From: Flavobacterium panacagri
GTDB lineage: Bacteria; Bacteroidota; Bacteroidia; Flavobacteriales; Flavobacteriaceae
Assembly (NCBI RefSeq): GCF_030378165.1
Contig: NZ_CP119766.1
Location: 1,550,001-1,614,000, forward strand
Reading direction: 5' to 3'
Length of the DNA stretch: 64,000 nucleotides
Positions 8,481-16,625 of this stretch are shown one piece after another. The stretch's first letter is position 1. Every line of letters starts with the position of its first letter. The notes beneath the pieces are model-generated. The model did not search any database. It was not told the DNA's origin and was given only the letters and a program-made list of their open reading frames with translations. A program made the position numbers and the translations under genes.

Positions 8481-8512
8481 AATACCTATCATTACGATAG
8501 GTATTTTTTTTT
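8481..8512 (+). terminator. Terminator of tRNA-Asp copy 2
   Basis: AATACCTATC-ATTAC-GATAGGTATT followed by a run of T; it ends just before the GIY-YIG gene. Confidence 0.85.
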
Positions 8513-8530
8513 ACCATTAAGTTTTGATTT

Positions 8531-8776
8531 ATGTTTTACGTTTACATAATTTATTCTAAAACTTTTGATATCTATTACAAAGGATTTAGTGAAGATATCG
8601 CTAAAAGATTATTGTATCACAATGAAAATAGAAGCCAATATACTTCTAATAAAGGGCCATGGGAATTGGTTTATTCGAAAGCATTTGAAACTAAAAAAGA
8701 AGCTTTAATTGAAGAATTGAGATTGAAAAAATTAAATAGAAAATCGATAGAAGCTTTAATCAAAGAACATAAATAA
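8531..8776 (+). CDS. Small GIY-YIG domain protein (UPF0213/YhbQ-like)
   Basis: An 81-aa single-domain protein. The GIY half appears as FYVYIIYSKTFD (residues 2-13) and the YIG half as YYKGFS (about 15-20), followed by RLLYHN (26-31), an arginine/histidine block typical of the family, and GPWELVYSKAFE. The acidic C-terminal helix EALIEELRLKKLNR is also typical of the small UPF0213 type. It lies between the terminator of tRNA-Asp copy 2 and a decayed third tRNA-Asp, and has no neighbour it could work with. Nuclease activity is possible but unproven for this small subgroup. Its tRNA-flanked position resembles a mobile or homing gene. Confidence 0.88.
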   Translation: MFYVYIIYSKTFDIYYKGFSEDIAKRLLYHNENRSQYTSNKGPWELVYSKAFETKKEALIEELRLKKLNRKSIEALIKEHK

Positions 8777-8780
8777 GAAA

Positions 8781-8863
8781 GGTAAGGTAGGTTAGAATAC
8801 GTGTCTGTCATCTCGTCTAAGGACGAGACGGGTTCGAGTCCTCTCGTTTTCAAGAACGAGACC
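8781..8863 (+). pseudogene. Decayed third tRNA-Asp copy
   Basis: GTTAGAATACGTGTCTGTCA aligns with the D-arm-to-anticodon part of the intact tRNA-Asp genes (GTTAGAATACATGCCTGTCA), and ACGGGTTCGAGTCC aligns with their T arm. The acceptor 5' strand and the variable region are lost or replaced by small hairpins (CTCGTCTAAGGACGAG and TCTCGTTTTCAAGAACGAGA). AAGTTGTTAAAA follows both this remnant and tRNA copy 2, which supports common descent. No tRNA promoter remains upstream; the GIY-YIG gene occupies that place. Confidence 0.72.
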
Positions 8864-8876
8864 AAGTTGTTAAAAG

Positions 8877-8904
8877 CCTTTCCTTAACGGAAAGGTTTTT
8901 TTTT
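8877..8904 (+). terminator. Terminator after the tRNA-Asp remnant
   Basis: CCTTTCC-TTAAC-GGAAAGG followed by nine T, similar in loop and stem to the terminator of tRNA-Asp copy 1. Confidence 0.8.
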
Positions 8905-8908
8905 GGGC

Positions 8909-9076
8909 TTAACCGCAATCCCGATAGCTATCGGGAGCAAGGTTTCTTTGTTAAGATTATGTTTATAAACGCAAAGTTCGCAAAGCTTTTTGGAAACAGC
9001 TTTGCGAACTTTTATAAATCTTGCTTTAAAAAAAACTTGCGATCTTTGCGTAGACCTTAGCGTACTTTGCGGTTAA
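8909..9076. repeat. CGCAAAG-family element with nested CCCGATAGCTATCGGG
   Basis: Outer arms TTAACCGCAA (8909) and TTTGCGGTTAA (to 9076) enclose a hairpin CGCAAAGTTCGCAAAGC / GCTTTGCGAACTTT. The palindrome CCCGATAGCTATCGGG (8920-8935) interrupts the left outer arm, as it interrupts the right arm of the element at 7857-8244. Confidence 0.7.
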
Positions 9077-9136
9077 ATTTACAATCCAATTTTCTTCTTA
9101 TCTTTAATATCACAAAAAGTGCTATATTAAACACCA

Positions 9137-9958
9137 ATGGAACATTCTGGTCAGAAACTCGATAAATACTACATCAGGAAAGTAGATGCCGATAAAAAAA
9201 GCATTTATTGCCACCACGATTTGATGGGAGAATTGTTTATTCCGCCACACAGACATCAAAAAGCACAGCTCTTATATGCGGAAGGCGATGTTGTTTTTGT
9301 AACGACGGAAACCAAAACTTACTTTTTACCAGCGCGACATTTTATCTGGATTCCGAGTGGAGTGGAGCATAGTATCGAGCCGAAATCGGAAAGTGTTACG
9401 ATGCGAAATCTATATTTTCCGGTTGAAAAAGACGAGGATGACTTTTATAAAGTAGAAGGAATTTATCCAGTCAATAATTTGTTATTGCAAATGATGCTTT
9501 TTACGAATCGCTGGAATGGTGATCTTAAAAAAGGAACTCCAAACTTTACAATTGCCAAGGCTATAAAAGCGATTCTTCCACAAATTTGCACCAACAATCT
9601 GCCTTTAGAATTACCACAGCCAAAAGACAAACGATTGGGAAAAATCCTTCGTCATGTTGAAAATAACCTTGGAGAAACGATTCTGTTTGCTGATGTGGCA
9701 CATGAATTTGGTTACAGCGAACGCTCGTTGTATCGCTTGTTTCAAAAAGATCTTGGCATGTCATTTATTCAATATTATACCATCCGTAGAATCTTAAAAG
9801 CGATTGAACTTTTATTAGAACGGAAACTTTCAGTAAAAGAGGTAGCTGAAGAAGTTGGTTACAACAGTGTTCCGACTTTCAGCAACACTTTCTTCAAGAT
9901 TTTGGGACAAAGACCTTCTGATTACTTAAACGGGGAAGAGATTTTGGAAAGAAAATGA
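9137..9958 (+). CDS. AraC family transcriptional regulator with cupin sensor
   Basis: 273 aa. Residues about 20-110 form a cupin-like ligand domain (FIPPHRHQKAQLLYAEGDV, then HFIWIPSGVEHSI with candidate histidines). Residues 165-268 are a double helix-turn-helix AraC domain: ETILFADVAHEFGYSERSLY and the diagnostic SVKEVAEEVGYNSVPTFSNTF with the family ending GQRPSDYL. The following efflux genes are on the same strand 256 bases further on, separated by a palindromic repeat. It may control that efflux operon in response to a small molecule; no operator was identified. Confidence 0.92.
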   Translation: MEHSGQKLDKYYIRKVDADKKSIYCHHDLMGELFIPPHRHQKAQLLYAEGDVVFVTTETKTYFLPARHFIWIPSGVEHSIEPKSESVTMRNLYFPVEKDEDDFYKVEGIYPVNNLLLQMMLFTNRWNGDLKKGTPNFTIAKAIKAILPQICTNNLPLELPQPKDKRLGKILRHVENNLGETILFADVAHEFGYSERSLYRLFQKDLGMSFIQYYTIRRILKAIELLLERKLSVKEVAEEVGYNSVPTFSNTFFKILGQRPSDYLNGEEILERK

Positions 9959-9967
9959 TTTGTTTTT

Positions 9968-10030
9968 CTCTCGCAGATTTGGCAGATTTTTTATTTTAAT
10001 TATCTGCATAATCTGCCAAATCTGCGAGAG
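9968..10030. repeat. Perfect inverted repeat, CGCAGATTTGGCAGATT family
   Basis: Two perfect 21-bp arms (9968-9988 and 10010-10030) starting CTCTCGCAGATTTGGCAG, loop 21 bases. Related copies lie at 14397-14481, 60172-60243 and, more degraded, 15341-15424. It separates the AraC gene from the efflux genes and could also stop transcription weakly. Confidence 0.85.
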
Positions 10031-10213
10031 AATATGAAAAATAATCACAATCAAAATCTATTTTGTAATAAATTGTTTTCCAGTGTTTTAATATAACGTT
10101 TTCGGAAAATAGAATTTTAACGTTTGTCCGAAATGAATATGTTCTTGGCTTTTTAGAATTATCAGTCAACAGAAAAATGAAGGAACTTTGCACCATCAAA
10201 TATTAAAGTATTC

Positions 10214-11572
10214 ATGTTCCTTAAAACAACAAATTCTACAGACGATTGTTTTCCCAGAATCCTGCTGTTATTCGTAATGATATTAGCATTCAATGGCTTA
10301 CAAGCGCAGGAAGTTCATTCGGTTTCATTACAAGAAGCTTTGAAACTGGCGAAAGAAAACAACAAAAAAATCCTTAGATCTCAACTGGAGGTCACGCTCT
10401 CGGAGCAAAACATCAAAGAAAGAAAAGAACTTCGACTGCCAGACGTACAACTAAACGGCATGTATTCCAGAATTACGAATATTACCGAATTCAAAGGAAA
10501 CGGATTCTTAAATGGTAAAGAAGTTACAAAGGCGATTCCTGAAATTTATGAGGTCAACTCTACCTTTAAAATGCCAATTTATGCTGGGAATAAGATTAAC
10601 AATGCCATCAAAATTGCGAATCAGGAAAACGAAATCGCTAAAATAAAAACGGAAAAAACCGAAAATGATATCGAACTGGAAGTGGTAGCCAACTATCTGG
10701 CGATTTATAAAATGATGGAACTTCAGAAGATTTTTGAAGAAAACATCAAAGAAGAAAAAAGCCGATTGAAAGAAGTGCAATCGCTTCAAAAACATGGAAC
10801 GGTTACGAAAAACGAAGTTATTCGTGCCGAATTACAGCTTTCAGATCGTGAATTGAATGCGTTAACTAACTCCAAAAACATTAAAATCGCACTTCACGAT
10901 CTGAAAACGCTGATCCAGATTCCGGAAAACGAGGAAATTGCAATTGATACAACATCAAGTTTGGACGAAATGAACGGCCTAGATCCGTATGATTATTATA
11001 TGACTAAAGCTTTGCAAAACGAAGAAATGCGAATTGCAAGTCAGGAATTGGATATCAGCAAAACGGAATTGAAAATGGTTAAAGGAAATTATCTGCCAAG
11101 CGTTCACTTCTTTGGGAATTACGGTTTTTATTATCCGAATTACAAATTTTTTCCGCCCAATCCGTATTTGTACACTTTAGGGCAAGTGGGTATTGAAGCG
11201 ACTTTTGATCTTTCTTCTTTGTATAAAAACAAAACCAAAATGGATCAGGCGAATACCAAAATCGAATGGCAGAAAATGCAGAATGAAATTGTAAAAGAAG
11301 AAATTCAGGACAAGCTTTATAAAGAACATACGCAATATCAGGAAATCCTTGAAAAGTTTGTTGTGGTTGACAAAGCGTTGGATTTAGCTAATGAAAATTA
11401 CAGAATCGTAAAGCTGAAATACTTGAATCAACTCGTTTTAATTACTGAAATGGTCGATGCTGATAATGCTTTGCTTCAGGCGAAATACAATAAAATTTCT
11501 ACGCGACTGGATGCGGTTTTAAAACATTACGAGCTGTTGCATACGGCAGGGATGATGCCTAGCGAGATTTAG
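10214..11572 (+). CDS. TolC-family outer-membrane efflux protein
   Basis: 452 aa with an N-terminal signal peptide (hydrophobic residues 16-32, cleavage near LQAQEVHS). The body is helical with two repeated outer-membrane-efflux halves: SVSLQEALKLAKENNKKILR opens the first, and AnENYRIVKLKYLNQLVL-like segments close the second. It forms the outer-membrane duct of a tripartite pump with the HlyD-type adaptor and the MFS transporter downstream. The gap to the adaptor gene is 132 bases and contains heptamer-like AGAATAG repeats and a GGATTTTAATCC palindrome, but no clear terminator, so one operon is likely. Confidence 0.93.
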   Translation: MFLKTTNSTDDCFPRILLLFVMILAFNGLQAQEVHSVSLQEALKLAKENNKKILRSQLEVTLSEQNIKERKELRLPDVQLNGMYSRITNITEFKGNGFLNGKEVTKAIPEIYEVNSTFKMPIYAGNKINNAIKIANQENEIAKIKTEKTENDIELEVVANYLAIYKMMELQKIFEENIKEEKSRLKEVQSLQKHGTVTKNEVIRAELQLSDRELNALTNSKNIKIALHDLKTLIQIPENEEIAIDTTSSLDEMNGLDPYDYYMTKALQNEEMRIASQELDISKTELKMVKGNYLPSVHFFGNYGFYYPNYKFFPPNPYLYTLGQVGIEATFDLSSLYKNKTKMDQANTKIEWQKMQNEIVKEEIQDKLYKEHTQYQEILEKFVVVDKALDLANENYRIVKLKYLNQLVLITEMVDADNALLQAKYNKISTRLDAVLKHYELLHTAGMMPSEI

Positions 11573-11704
11573 TTCGGAGCATAGAAAATAGAATATAGAG
11601 AATAGAGTAAAGAATATAGATTTTCAGTTCCGGAGGAACGATTTATGTTGTAGCGCAGGATTTTAATCCTGGGGGAGAATAGATAAAAGAATAGAGAAAA
11701 AGAT

Positions 11705-12754
11705 ATGGTTAAGATTAAAAATGAAACTAGAAGAAACAAAACGTTTCATATACTAATAACAATTATTGCGTGTGTGCTTGTTATAAGCGGTGTTATTTTA
11801 GGAATTTGGTTTTATGTGTTCAACAGAAACCACGAAGAAACCAATGACGCGCAGGTCGAACAATATGTAACGCCAATTATGTCGCGTATTACAGGTTATG
11901 TGCAGGAAGTTCGTTTTAATGAAAACCAGTTTGTGCATAAAGGCGATACTTTGGTTGTGATTGATAATCGTGAATATAAATCGAAACTGGATGTGGCTCT
12001 TGCCGATGTTCAGTATGCAGAACAAAATAGCGTTGTGGCAGAGAAAAATGCTGTAAACACAGCTAGTGCAACAGCAATTAATGAAGCGCAATTAGATGCA
12101 GCAAAATCAAATCTTTGGAAAACCAAACTGGAATACGAAAGATACAAAGCTTTGGTAAGTGAAGAAGCGGCAACTTCGCAGCAATTAGAAAAAGTCCGCG
12201 CTGATTACGAAGCTGCTCAGGCGCATTTTCAGGAAATGAAAAACAGAATTCATTCGGCTACTTTAAGTACTTCTGTTGCTGAAGCGAATGTTCCAACAAC
12301 ACAAACAAATATTGCATCCAAACAAGCCTTGGCTGATAATGCGGCATTATTTCTTTCGTATACAATCATTACAGCGCCTTATGACGGCTGGGTTGGAAAA
12401 CGAACTTTACAGCCTGGACAATTGGTAAAAGAAGGGCAGTCTCTATTGTCAATTGTAAGCAAAGAAAAATGGATTACAGCCAATTTTAAAGAAACACAAT
12501 TACAATATTTAACTGTTGGACAGGATGTTGAAATTAAAGCTGATGCTGTAAGTGATAAAACTTTCATGGGTACAATTGCTTCTTTATCGCCTGCGAGTGG
12601 GGCAAGATTTTCATTGCTTCCTCCAGATAACGCAACAGGGAACTTCGTAAAAATTGAGCAAAGAATTCCAGTTCGAATTCAGTTAAAAGACAACGACAAA
12701 CAAACCGATTTTTTAAGAGCGGGAATGAATATCACTGTGATCGCAGCACACTAA
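11705..12754 (+). CDS. HlyD/EmrA-family membrane-fusion protein
   Basis: 349 aa. One N-terminal membrane helix (about 15-38, ILITIIACVLVISGVILGIW) anchors it in the inner membrane. The biotinyl-lipoyl-like halves are ARITGYVQEVRFNEN-type sequence (SRITGYVQEVRFNEN, about 62-76, with VHKGDTLVVID) and APYDGWVGKRTLQPGQLV (about 225-242), flanking a long coiled coil (100-200, rich in Ala, Glu and Gln). It bridges the MFS pump and the TolC-type channel. The MFS gene starts one base after its stop. Confidence 0.94.
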   Translation: MVKIKNETRRNKTFHILITIIACVLVISGVILGIWFYVFNRNHEETNDAQVEQYVTPIMSRITGYVQEVRFNENQFVHKGDTLVVIDNREYKSKLDVALADVQYAEQNSVVAEKNAVNTASATAINEAQLDAAKSNLWKTKLEYERYKALVSEEAATSQQLEKVRADYEAAQAHFQEMKNRIHSATLSTSVAEANVPTTQTNIASKQALADNAALFLSYTIITAPYDGWVGKRTLQPGQLVKEGQSLLSIVSKEKWITANFKETQLQYLTVGQDVEIKADAVSDKTFMGTIASLSPASGARFSLLPPDNATGNFVKIEQRIPVRIQLKDNDKQTDFLRAGMNITVIAAH

Positions 12755-12755
12755 A

Positions 12756-14339
12756 ATGGAAGATAAAAGTATTTTTAAATCCTGGGTTCCAAGATGGGCA
12801 ATCATCATTATTTTGTTTGTCTGCCTTTTGCATTCCATGATTTTATTGGGAGTTTATACGTCAAACGTAACGTATGCAGCGAGTTTTCTGGACATTGAGC
12901 CAGAAGATTTGCAGTTTGCGATGTGCGTTACGTATGGAACTTTGCTGGCAACGATTTTAATAGAAAGCCGATTTTCGAGTTTTTTCCCTGCAAAAAATTA
13001 CCTGATGGCAGTTTATTCCCTAATTGGAATTACGATTGTTTCATCGGCGTATATTACCAATTTTTCTCTTTTTTTAATTATGAGAATTGCTGAAGGTATT
13101 TTAATGGCGCTTCCGGTAATTACGATCAGGCAATTGTTAATTGAGCAGTTTAATTCTAAAAACGCCATAATCATTGGTTTTTCGTTTTATTACGGTTCAC
13201 TGTTATTGTCAACGCCTTTTATCATGAATATTGCGGTTTGGTTTCTGGATCATTACGACTGGAAATACATGCTGTATGTTTCGGGCGGCTTGCAGGTTCT
13301 GAATGTCTTTTTAATCTTAGTTACTTTTCGCGGGCACCGAATCACAAAGAAAATTCCGTTGTATCAAATCGACTGGATGAGCTACTTTTTGGTTTTAACA
13401 GCGATTCTTTGCGGTGCTTACTTTTTTGTTTATGCCGAGAAAAAATATTGGTTTGACTCTTCTCAAATGGTTTTAGCCTTAATGATTGCTTTAATTACAG
13501 GAGGTCTGTTCATCTTTAAAGAGCTTTTGGTAAAAAGACCTACTTTTGATTTTGAAGTTTTTAAATACGCCAATCTGCGAATTGGATTTTTATTGTTTTT
13601 CCTTTTCTATATCAGTAGAGCGACGCTGAGTCTTTGTCATTCGGCGATGTTTTCGATTTGGAATTGGGATCCATCGCGCGTTGCGGGCGTGCAATACATC
13701 AACGGACTAGGAAATGTAATTGGACTTATTTTAGCTGCTTTTTTCCTGATGAAATCGGTTTCTACAAAAATCATTTTTATGATTGGTTTTACGTTGATTG
13801 CGGTGTTTCATTTTTGGTTTACATTTCTGTTTGTGCCCGATGTAGCTTTGTCAGATATTATTATTCCATACATTTTGCAAGGAATCGGAGTAGGGTTTTT
13901 ATTTGTTCCGTTGATTCTGTTTACCACCTCTTCGGTTCCTGCAAATATGGCGGTTTCTTCGGGGATTGTGGGTGTTTCAGGACGTTTCTGGGGAAGTACA
14001 ATTGGTTTTTGCGTCATGCAGAATGCAACCGTATTTTTAAATAAAAAGCACTTTTTTAAACTAAGTCAGTTTGTAACTGGAGAAAATCCCGAAGCGCAAC
14101 AAACCATTGCTTCAACAGCACAGAGTTTTATGGCAAAAGGATATTCTGCAGATAATGCGAATACTTTGGCGTTAAAAAAAGTCTTTGGAACAGTTGCCAA
14201 ACAAGCTACTTTATTGGCTGATATGGAAATTTACACCATTGTAGGTTATGGTTTAGTGATTTTGATTATTCTAATTGCCTGTAATCAGCATTTGAGACAG
14301 ACTATGACTTTGGTTAAAAGTAAGATTTGGATTGGCTAA
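12756..14339 (+). CDS. MFS transporter, DHA2 (EmrB-like) family
   Basis: 527 aa with about 14 hydrophobic membrane segments, the DHA2 pattern. It starts 2 bases after the adaptor stop. The region after TM4-5 has the usual RxxxE-type element (MRIAEGILMALPVITIRQLL), and GVSGRFWGSTIGF lies in a late helix. It should use the proton gradient to expel drugs or other small molecules through the adaptor and TolC partner encoded just upstream. The substrate is unknown. The gene is followed by repeats and the start of an unrelated HAD gene. Confidence 0.93.
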   Translation: MEDKSIFKSWVPRWAIIIILFVCLLHSMILLGVYTSNVTYAASFLDIEPEDLQFAMCVTYGTLLATILIESRFSSFFPAKNYLMAVYSLIGITIVSSAYITNFSLFLIMRIAEGILMALPVITIRQLLIEQFNSKNAIIIGFSFYYGSLLLSTPFIMNIAVWFLDHYDWKYMLYVSGGLQVLNVFLILVTFRGHRITKKIPLYQIDWMSYFLVLTAILCGAYFFVYAEKKYWFDSSQMVLALMIALITGGLFIFKELLVKRPTFDFEVFKYANLRIGFLLFFLFYISRATLSLCHSAMFSIWNWDPSRVAGVQYINGLGNVIGLILAAFFLMKSVSTKIIFMIGFTLIAVFHFWFTFLFVPDVALSDIIIPYILQGIGVGFLFVPLILFTTSSVPANMAVSSGIVGVSGRFWGSTIGFCVMQNATVFLNKKHFFKLSQFVTGENPEAQQTIASTAQSFMAKGYSADNANTLALKKVFGTVAKQATLLADMEIYTIVGYGLVILIILIACNQHLRQTMTLVKSKIWIG

Positions 14340-14356
14340 GGATTTAATCTCGCAAT

Positions 14357-14481
14357 CCCGATAGCCATCGGGAGCAGAGACGCAAAGTTTTATTTACTCT
14401 CGCAGATTTGGCAGATTATGCGGATTATTTATTTTCTTATTTTAAAAGTCAAATCTGCTCAATCTGCCAGATCTGCGAGAG
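14357..14481. repeat. Two repeat elements between MFS and HAD genes
   Basis: CCCGATAGCCATCGGG (14357-14372) is a third copy of the palindrome seen at 8218 and 8920, with one mismatch. Next comes an inverted repeat of the CGCAGATTTGGCAG family, arms 14397-14417 and 14461-14481 (one mismatch in 21). The remainder of the gap to 14648 has only degraded CGCAAAG/TCTGCGAGATT pieces. Confidence 0.8.
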
Positions 14482-14648
14482 ACAAATCCTTTAAATCTTT
14501 TTAATCTGTGGCTTTAAAATAAAAACCCTGCGACTCTGCGAGATTCAAAAAAAATCTCAGCGAATCTCCGCGAAAAACCTTTGTGAATCTCTGTGTAATA
14601 ACCACTTTATACGCTATCTTGCAACCGTTAAAACAACAAAACAAATAT

Positions 14649-15314
14649 ATGAGCCAGCAATGTGTAATTTTTGATATGGACGGTGTGATTTGCCACACCA
14701 ATCCGCATCACGTAGTCGCTTTTGAGGAGTTTTTCAAAAAATATAATATTCCGTATACTCAGGAAGAATTCGAAGAACATATGTACGGAAAACACAATAG
14801 TTATATTATGACGCATTTCTTCAAACGTCCAATTGCGGGAGAAGAACTTCTAAAATTGGAAGACGAAAAAGAAGGAATGTTCCGTGAGATTTACAAAGAC
14901 AAAGTCGAAACGATTCCATATTACATGGATTTTTTAAACGAATTAAAATCCCGCGGTTTTAAAACAGCTGTTGGAACATCGGCGCCTCGTGCTAATCTGG
15001 ATTTGATTGCTAATTTCCTGAAACTTGGAGAAAAAATGGATTCTATGATGTCTAGTGAAGACGTTACATTTCATAAACCAAATCCAGAAGTGTATTTAAA
15101 ATCGGCAGAAAGAGTTGGGGTTTCTCCATCTGATTGTGTGGTTTTTGAAGATTCATTTTCGGGTGTTACAGCAGGATTAAATGCCGGAATGAAGGTTGTT
15201 GGCGTTTTGAGCACACATACCAAAGAAGAACTTCCGCCATGCGATTTTTATATTAATGATTATAGTGAAGTGAATGTAGATAAGATTTTGGAGATATTAA
15301 ATTCTAATAAATAA
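14649..15314 (+). CDS. HAD-superfamily phosphatase/phosphomutase (beta-phosphoglucomutase-like)
   Basis: 221 aa from ATG 14649 (MSQQCVIFDMDGVI); the longer frame from 14583 runs into repeat sequence and is not likely. Motif I is FDMDGVI with nucleophile D9 and D11; motif II is VGTSAPR (about 105-111, T/S); motif III is HKPNPEVY (lysine); motif IV is VVFEDSFSGV (acidic pair ED). The helical cap lies between residues 15 and 90. It resembles the beta-phosphoglucomutase/sugar-phosphatase branch; a sugar phosphate is the likely substrate. It stands alone between repeat-rich gaps. Confidence 0.9.
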   Translation: MSQQCVIFDMDGVICHTNPHHVVAFEEFFKKYNIPYTQEEFEEHMYGKHNSYIMTHFFKRPIAGEELLKLEDEKEGMFREIYKDKVETIPYYMDFLNELKSRGFKTAVGTSAPRANLDLIANFLKLGEKMDSMMSSEDVTFHKPNPEVYLKSAERVGVSPSDCVVFEDSFSGVTAGLNAGMKVVGVLSTHTKEELPPCDFYINDYSEVNVDKILEILNSNK

Positions 15315-15340
15315 GTTCTAATATTAAAAATATTTTTGTT

Positions 15341-15424
15341 TCACGCAGATTCGGCAGATTTTAGCAGATTTAATTTAATAATATCTGCGCTTATCTGCTT
15401 AAATCATTTTAAATCTGCGTGGAA
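15341..15424. repeat. Degraded CGCAGATT-family inverted repeat
   Basis: CACGCAGATTCGGCAG at the left and AAATCTGCGTG at the right, with GCAGATT pieces between. It lies between the convergent HAD and peptidase-like genes. Confidence 0.65.
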
Positions 15425-15432
15425 AATAACTT

Positions 15433-16224
15433 TTAATAATTCTCTTCTAGAAAAGCCATCCAGCCTTTTTCAAATTCTTCACGACTTACATTCAATGTTT
15501 TTTCGATGTTACCGAATGACGTAATCAGTTTAGGCAGAATATCTTTCCCCCATTTTTTGGTCATATATTCGATGATGGTATAACCAATATTATAAATCTG
15601 ATTGCTTTGATTTAATTCTTCTAAAGTCAGGTTTTTGCTTTTGGCATATTTCACGCTCAGCGAATTGATTTCTTTAGCTTCAAAAATACTAATCGATTCC
15701 CAAAGCCAGCGCGGATATTCAGCTTTAAACTTTTTGTCAAATTCTCTTTCAAAAGTCAGCCGGTCTTGGGAAATGATTGTATCTTTTGCTTTATAAATTA
15801 AAATATTCAGCTGAACACAATGCGTAAATTCATGCAGGGCAGTTTTTAGCGGATCGTCTGGAAAAATAGAATTAAACCAATTCGTCCACACAAAATGAAA
15901 CTCATTTGGCCCACGGCTTGTGCCTTTAGTATCTTCTTTTAAACCTGTAGCATCATTAAACTTGAATTGTGAGCCGTAAACAAAAACCTTTATCAAGTCG
16001 TGTTCTACATCTTTTAAATTTTCTCGTATTACAGAATAATTGTCTTCGAGATGTTTGCTGACTTTTTCAGCTTCGCTTTTATAAATGCCACTATAAGAAA
16101 CAATAAAATGTTCCGATTTAAGAGTTCGTGTTTCCTGCTTAACAGTGAAATTTCGAACCGTTCTTGCGAAGTAAAAAATTGCAATAATTGCTAAAAAAAT
16201 GACTAATAATCTGTATTTCTTCAT
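15433..16224 (-). CDS. Peptidase-MA-like membrane-anchored metalloprotease-type protein
   Basis: 263 aa. An N-terminal hydrophobic segment (residues 5-21) acts as an anchor or signal. The zinc motif HEFTH is at residues 131-135 (H131, E132, H135), and WLWESISIFEA with E176 is placed where the third ligand of gluzincins of the peptidase-MA type falls. The C-terminal part (YNIGYTIIEYMTKKWG) is the usual helix-rich tail of this family. Probably extracytoplasmic. No partner gene is apparent: the neighbours are a convergent HAD gene and a DUF1080 lipoprotein on the same strand 400 bases upstream. Substrate unknown. Confidence 0.82.
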   Translation of the reverse strand: MKKYRLLVIFLAIIAIFYFARTVRNFTVKQETRTLKSEHFIVSYSGIYKSEAEKVSKHLEDNYSVIRENLKDVEHDLIKVFVYGSQFKFNDATGLKEDTKGTSRGPNEFHFVWTNWFNSIFPDDPLKTALHEFTHCVQLNILIYKAKDTIISQDRLTFEREFDKKFKAEYPRWLWESISIFEAKEINSLSVKYAKSKNLTLEELNQSNQIYNIGYTIIEYMTKKWGKDILPKLITSFGNIEKTLNVSREEFEKGWMAFLEENY

Positions 16225-16413
16225 GTTCTAAATGATTTTTGAAATTTAAAAACAAAATAAAATATGCAGATTTAGGTTTTTGGTATTTTAAAAATAAGAA
16301 TATTTAAACATTAAAGCATTAAATAATTAAAGAAATTTCTGAATTGCCTTTTGTTTTTGCCACAGATTATCAGGATTAAAAGGATTTTTTCTCATTGTGT
16401 AACCGCAGAGTAT

Positions 16414-16515
16414 TGTCATTTCGACGTAAGGAGAAATCGCACTAGAGATTCCATAAAGCATATCGTCAATCTTTGTCGACACCCGAGTGCGATTTCTCCT
16501 TACGTCGAAATGACA
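16414..16515. repeat. Perfect 30-bp inverted repeat (TTTCGACG..GGAGAAATC family)
   Basis: Arms 16414-16443 and 16486-16515 are exact reverse complements over 30 bp around a 42-base loop; the core is TCGACGTAAGGAGAAATCGC. Degraded relatives lie at 19236-19410. The gap 16225-16625 holds this element, a piece CTTCTGCTTTAGCTGGAGG (16560-16578) that recurs at 18168-18188, and otherwise AT-rich sequence without a gene. Confidence 0.88.
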
Positions 16516-16625
16516 AGCTAGACAGATACGCTTTGTACAATAAGAGTGTTAAATGAATTGTCTTCTGCTTTAGCTGGAGGTTTAAAGGTGTAAAAAAAAG
16601 ACTTTATCCCAAAAAATATAAAGTA

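Noticed and set aside
14583..14648. Upstream start for the HAD phosphatase
   Set aside because: The extra 22 codons translate repeat sequence; the HAD motif begins naturally after ATG 14649.
16414..16515. CRISPR-like pair of repeats
   Set aside because: The two 30-bp copies are inverted, there are only two, and no cas gene is present.
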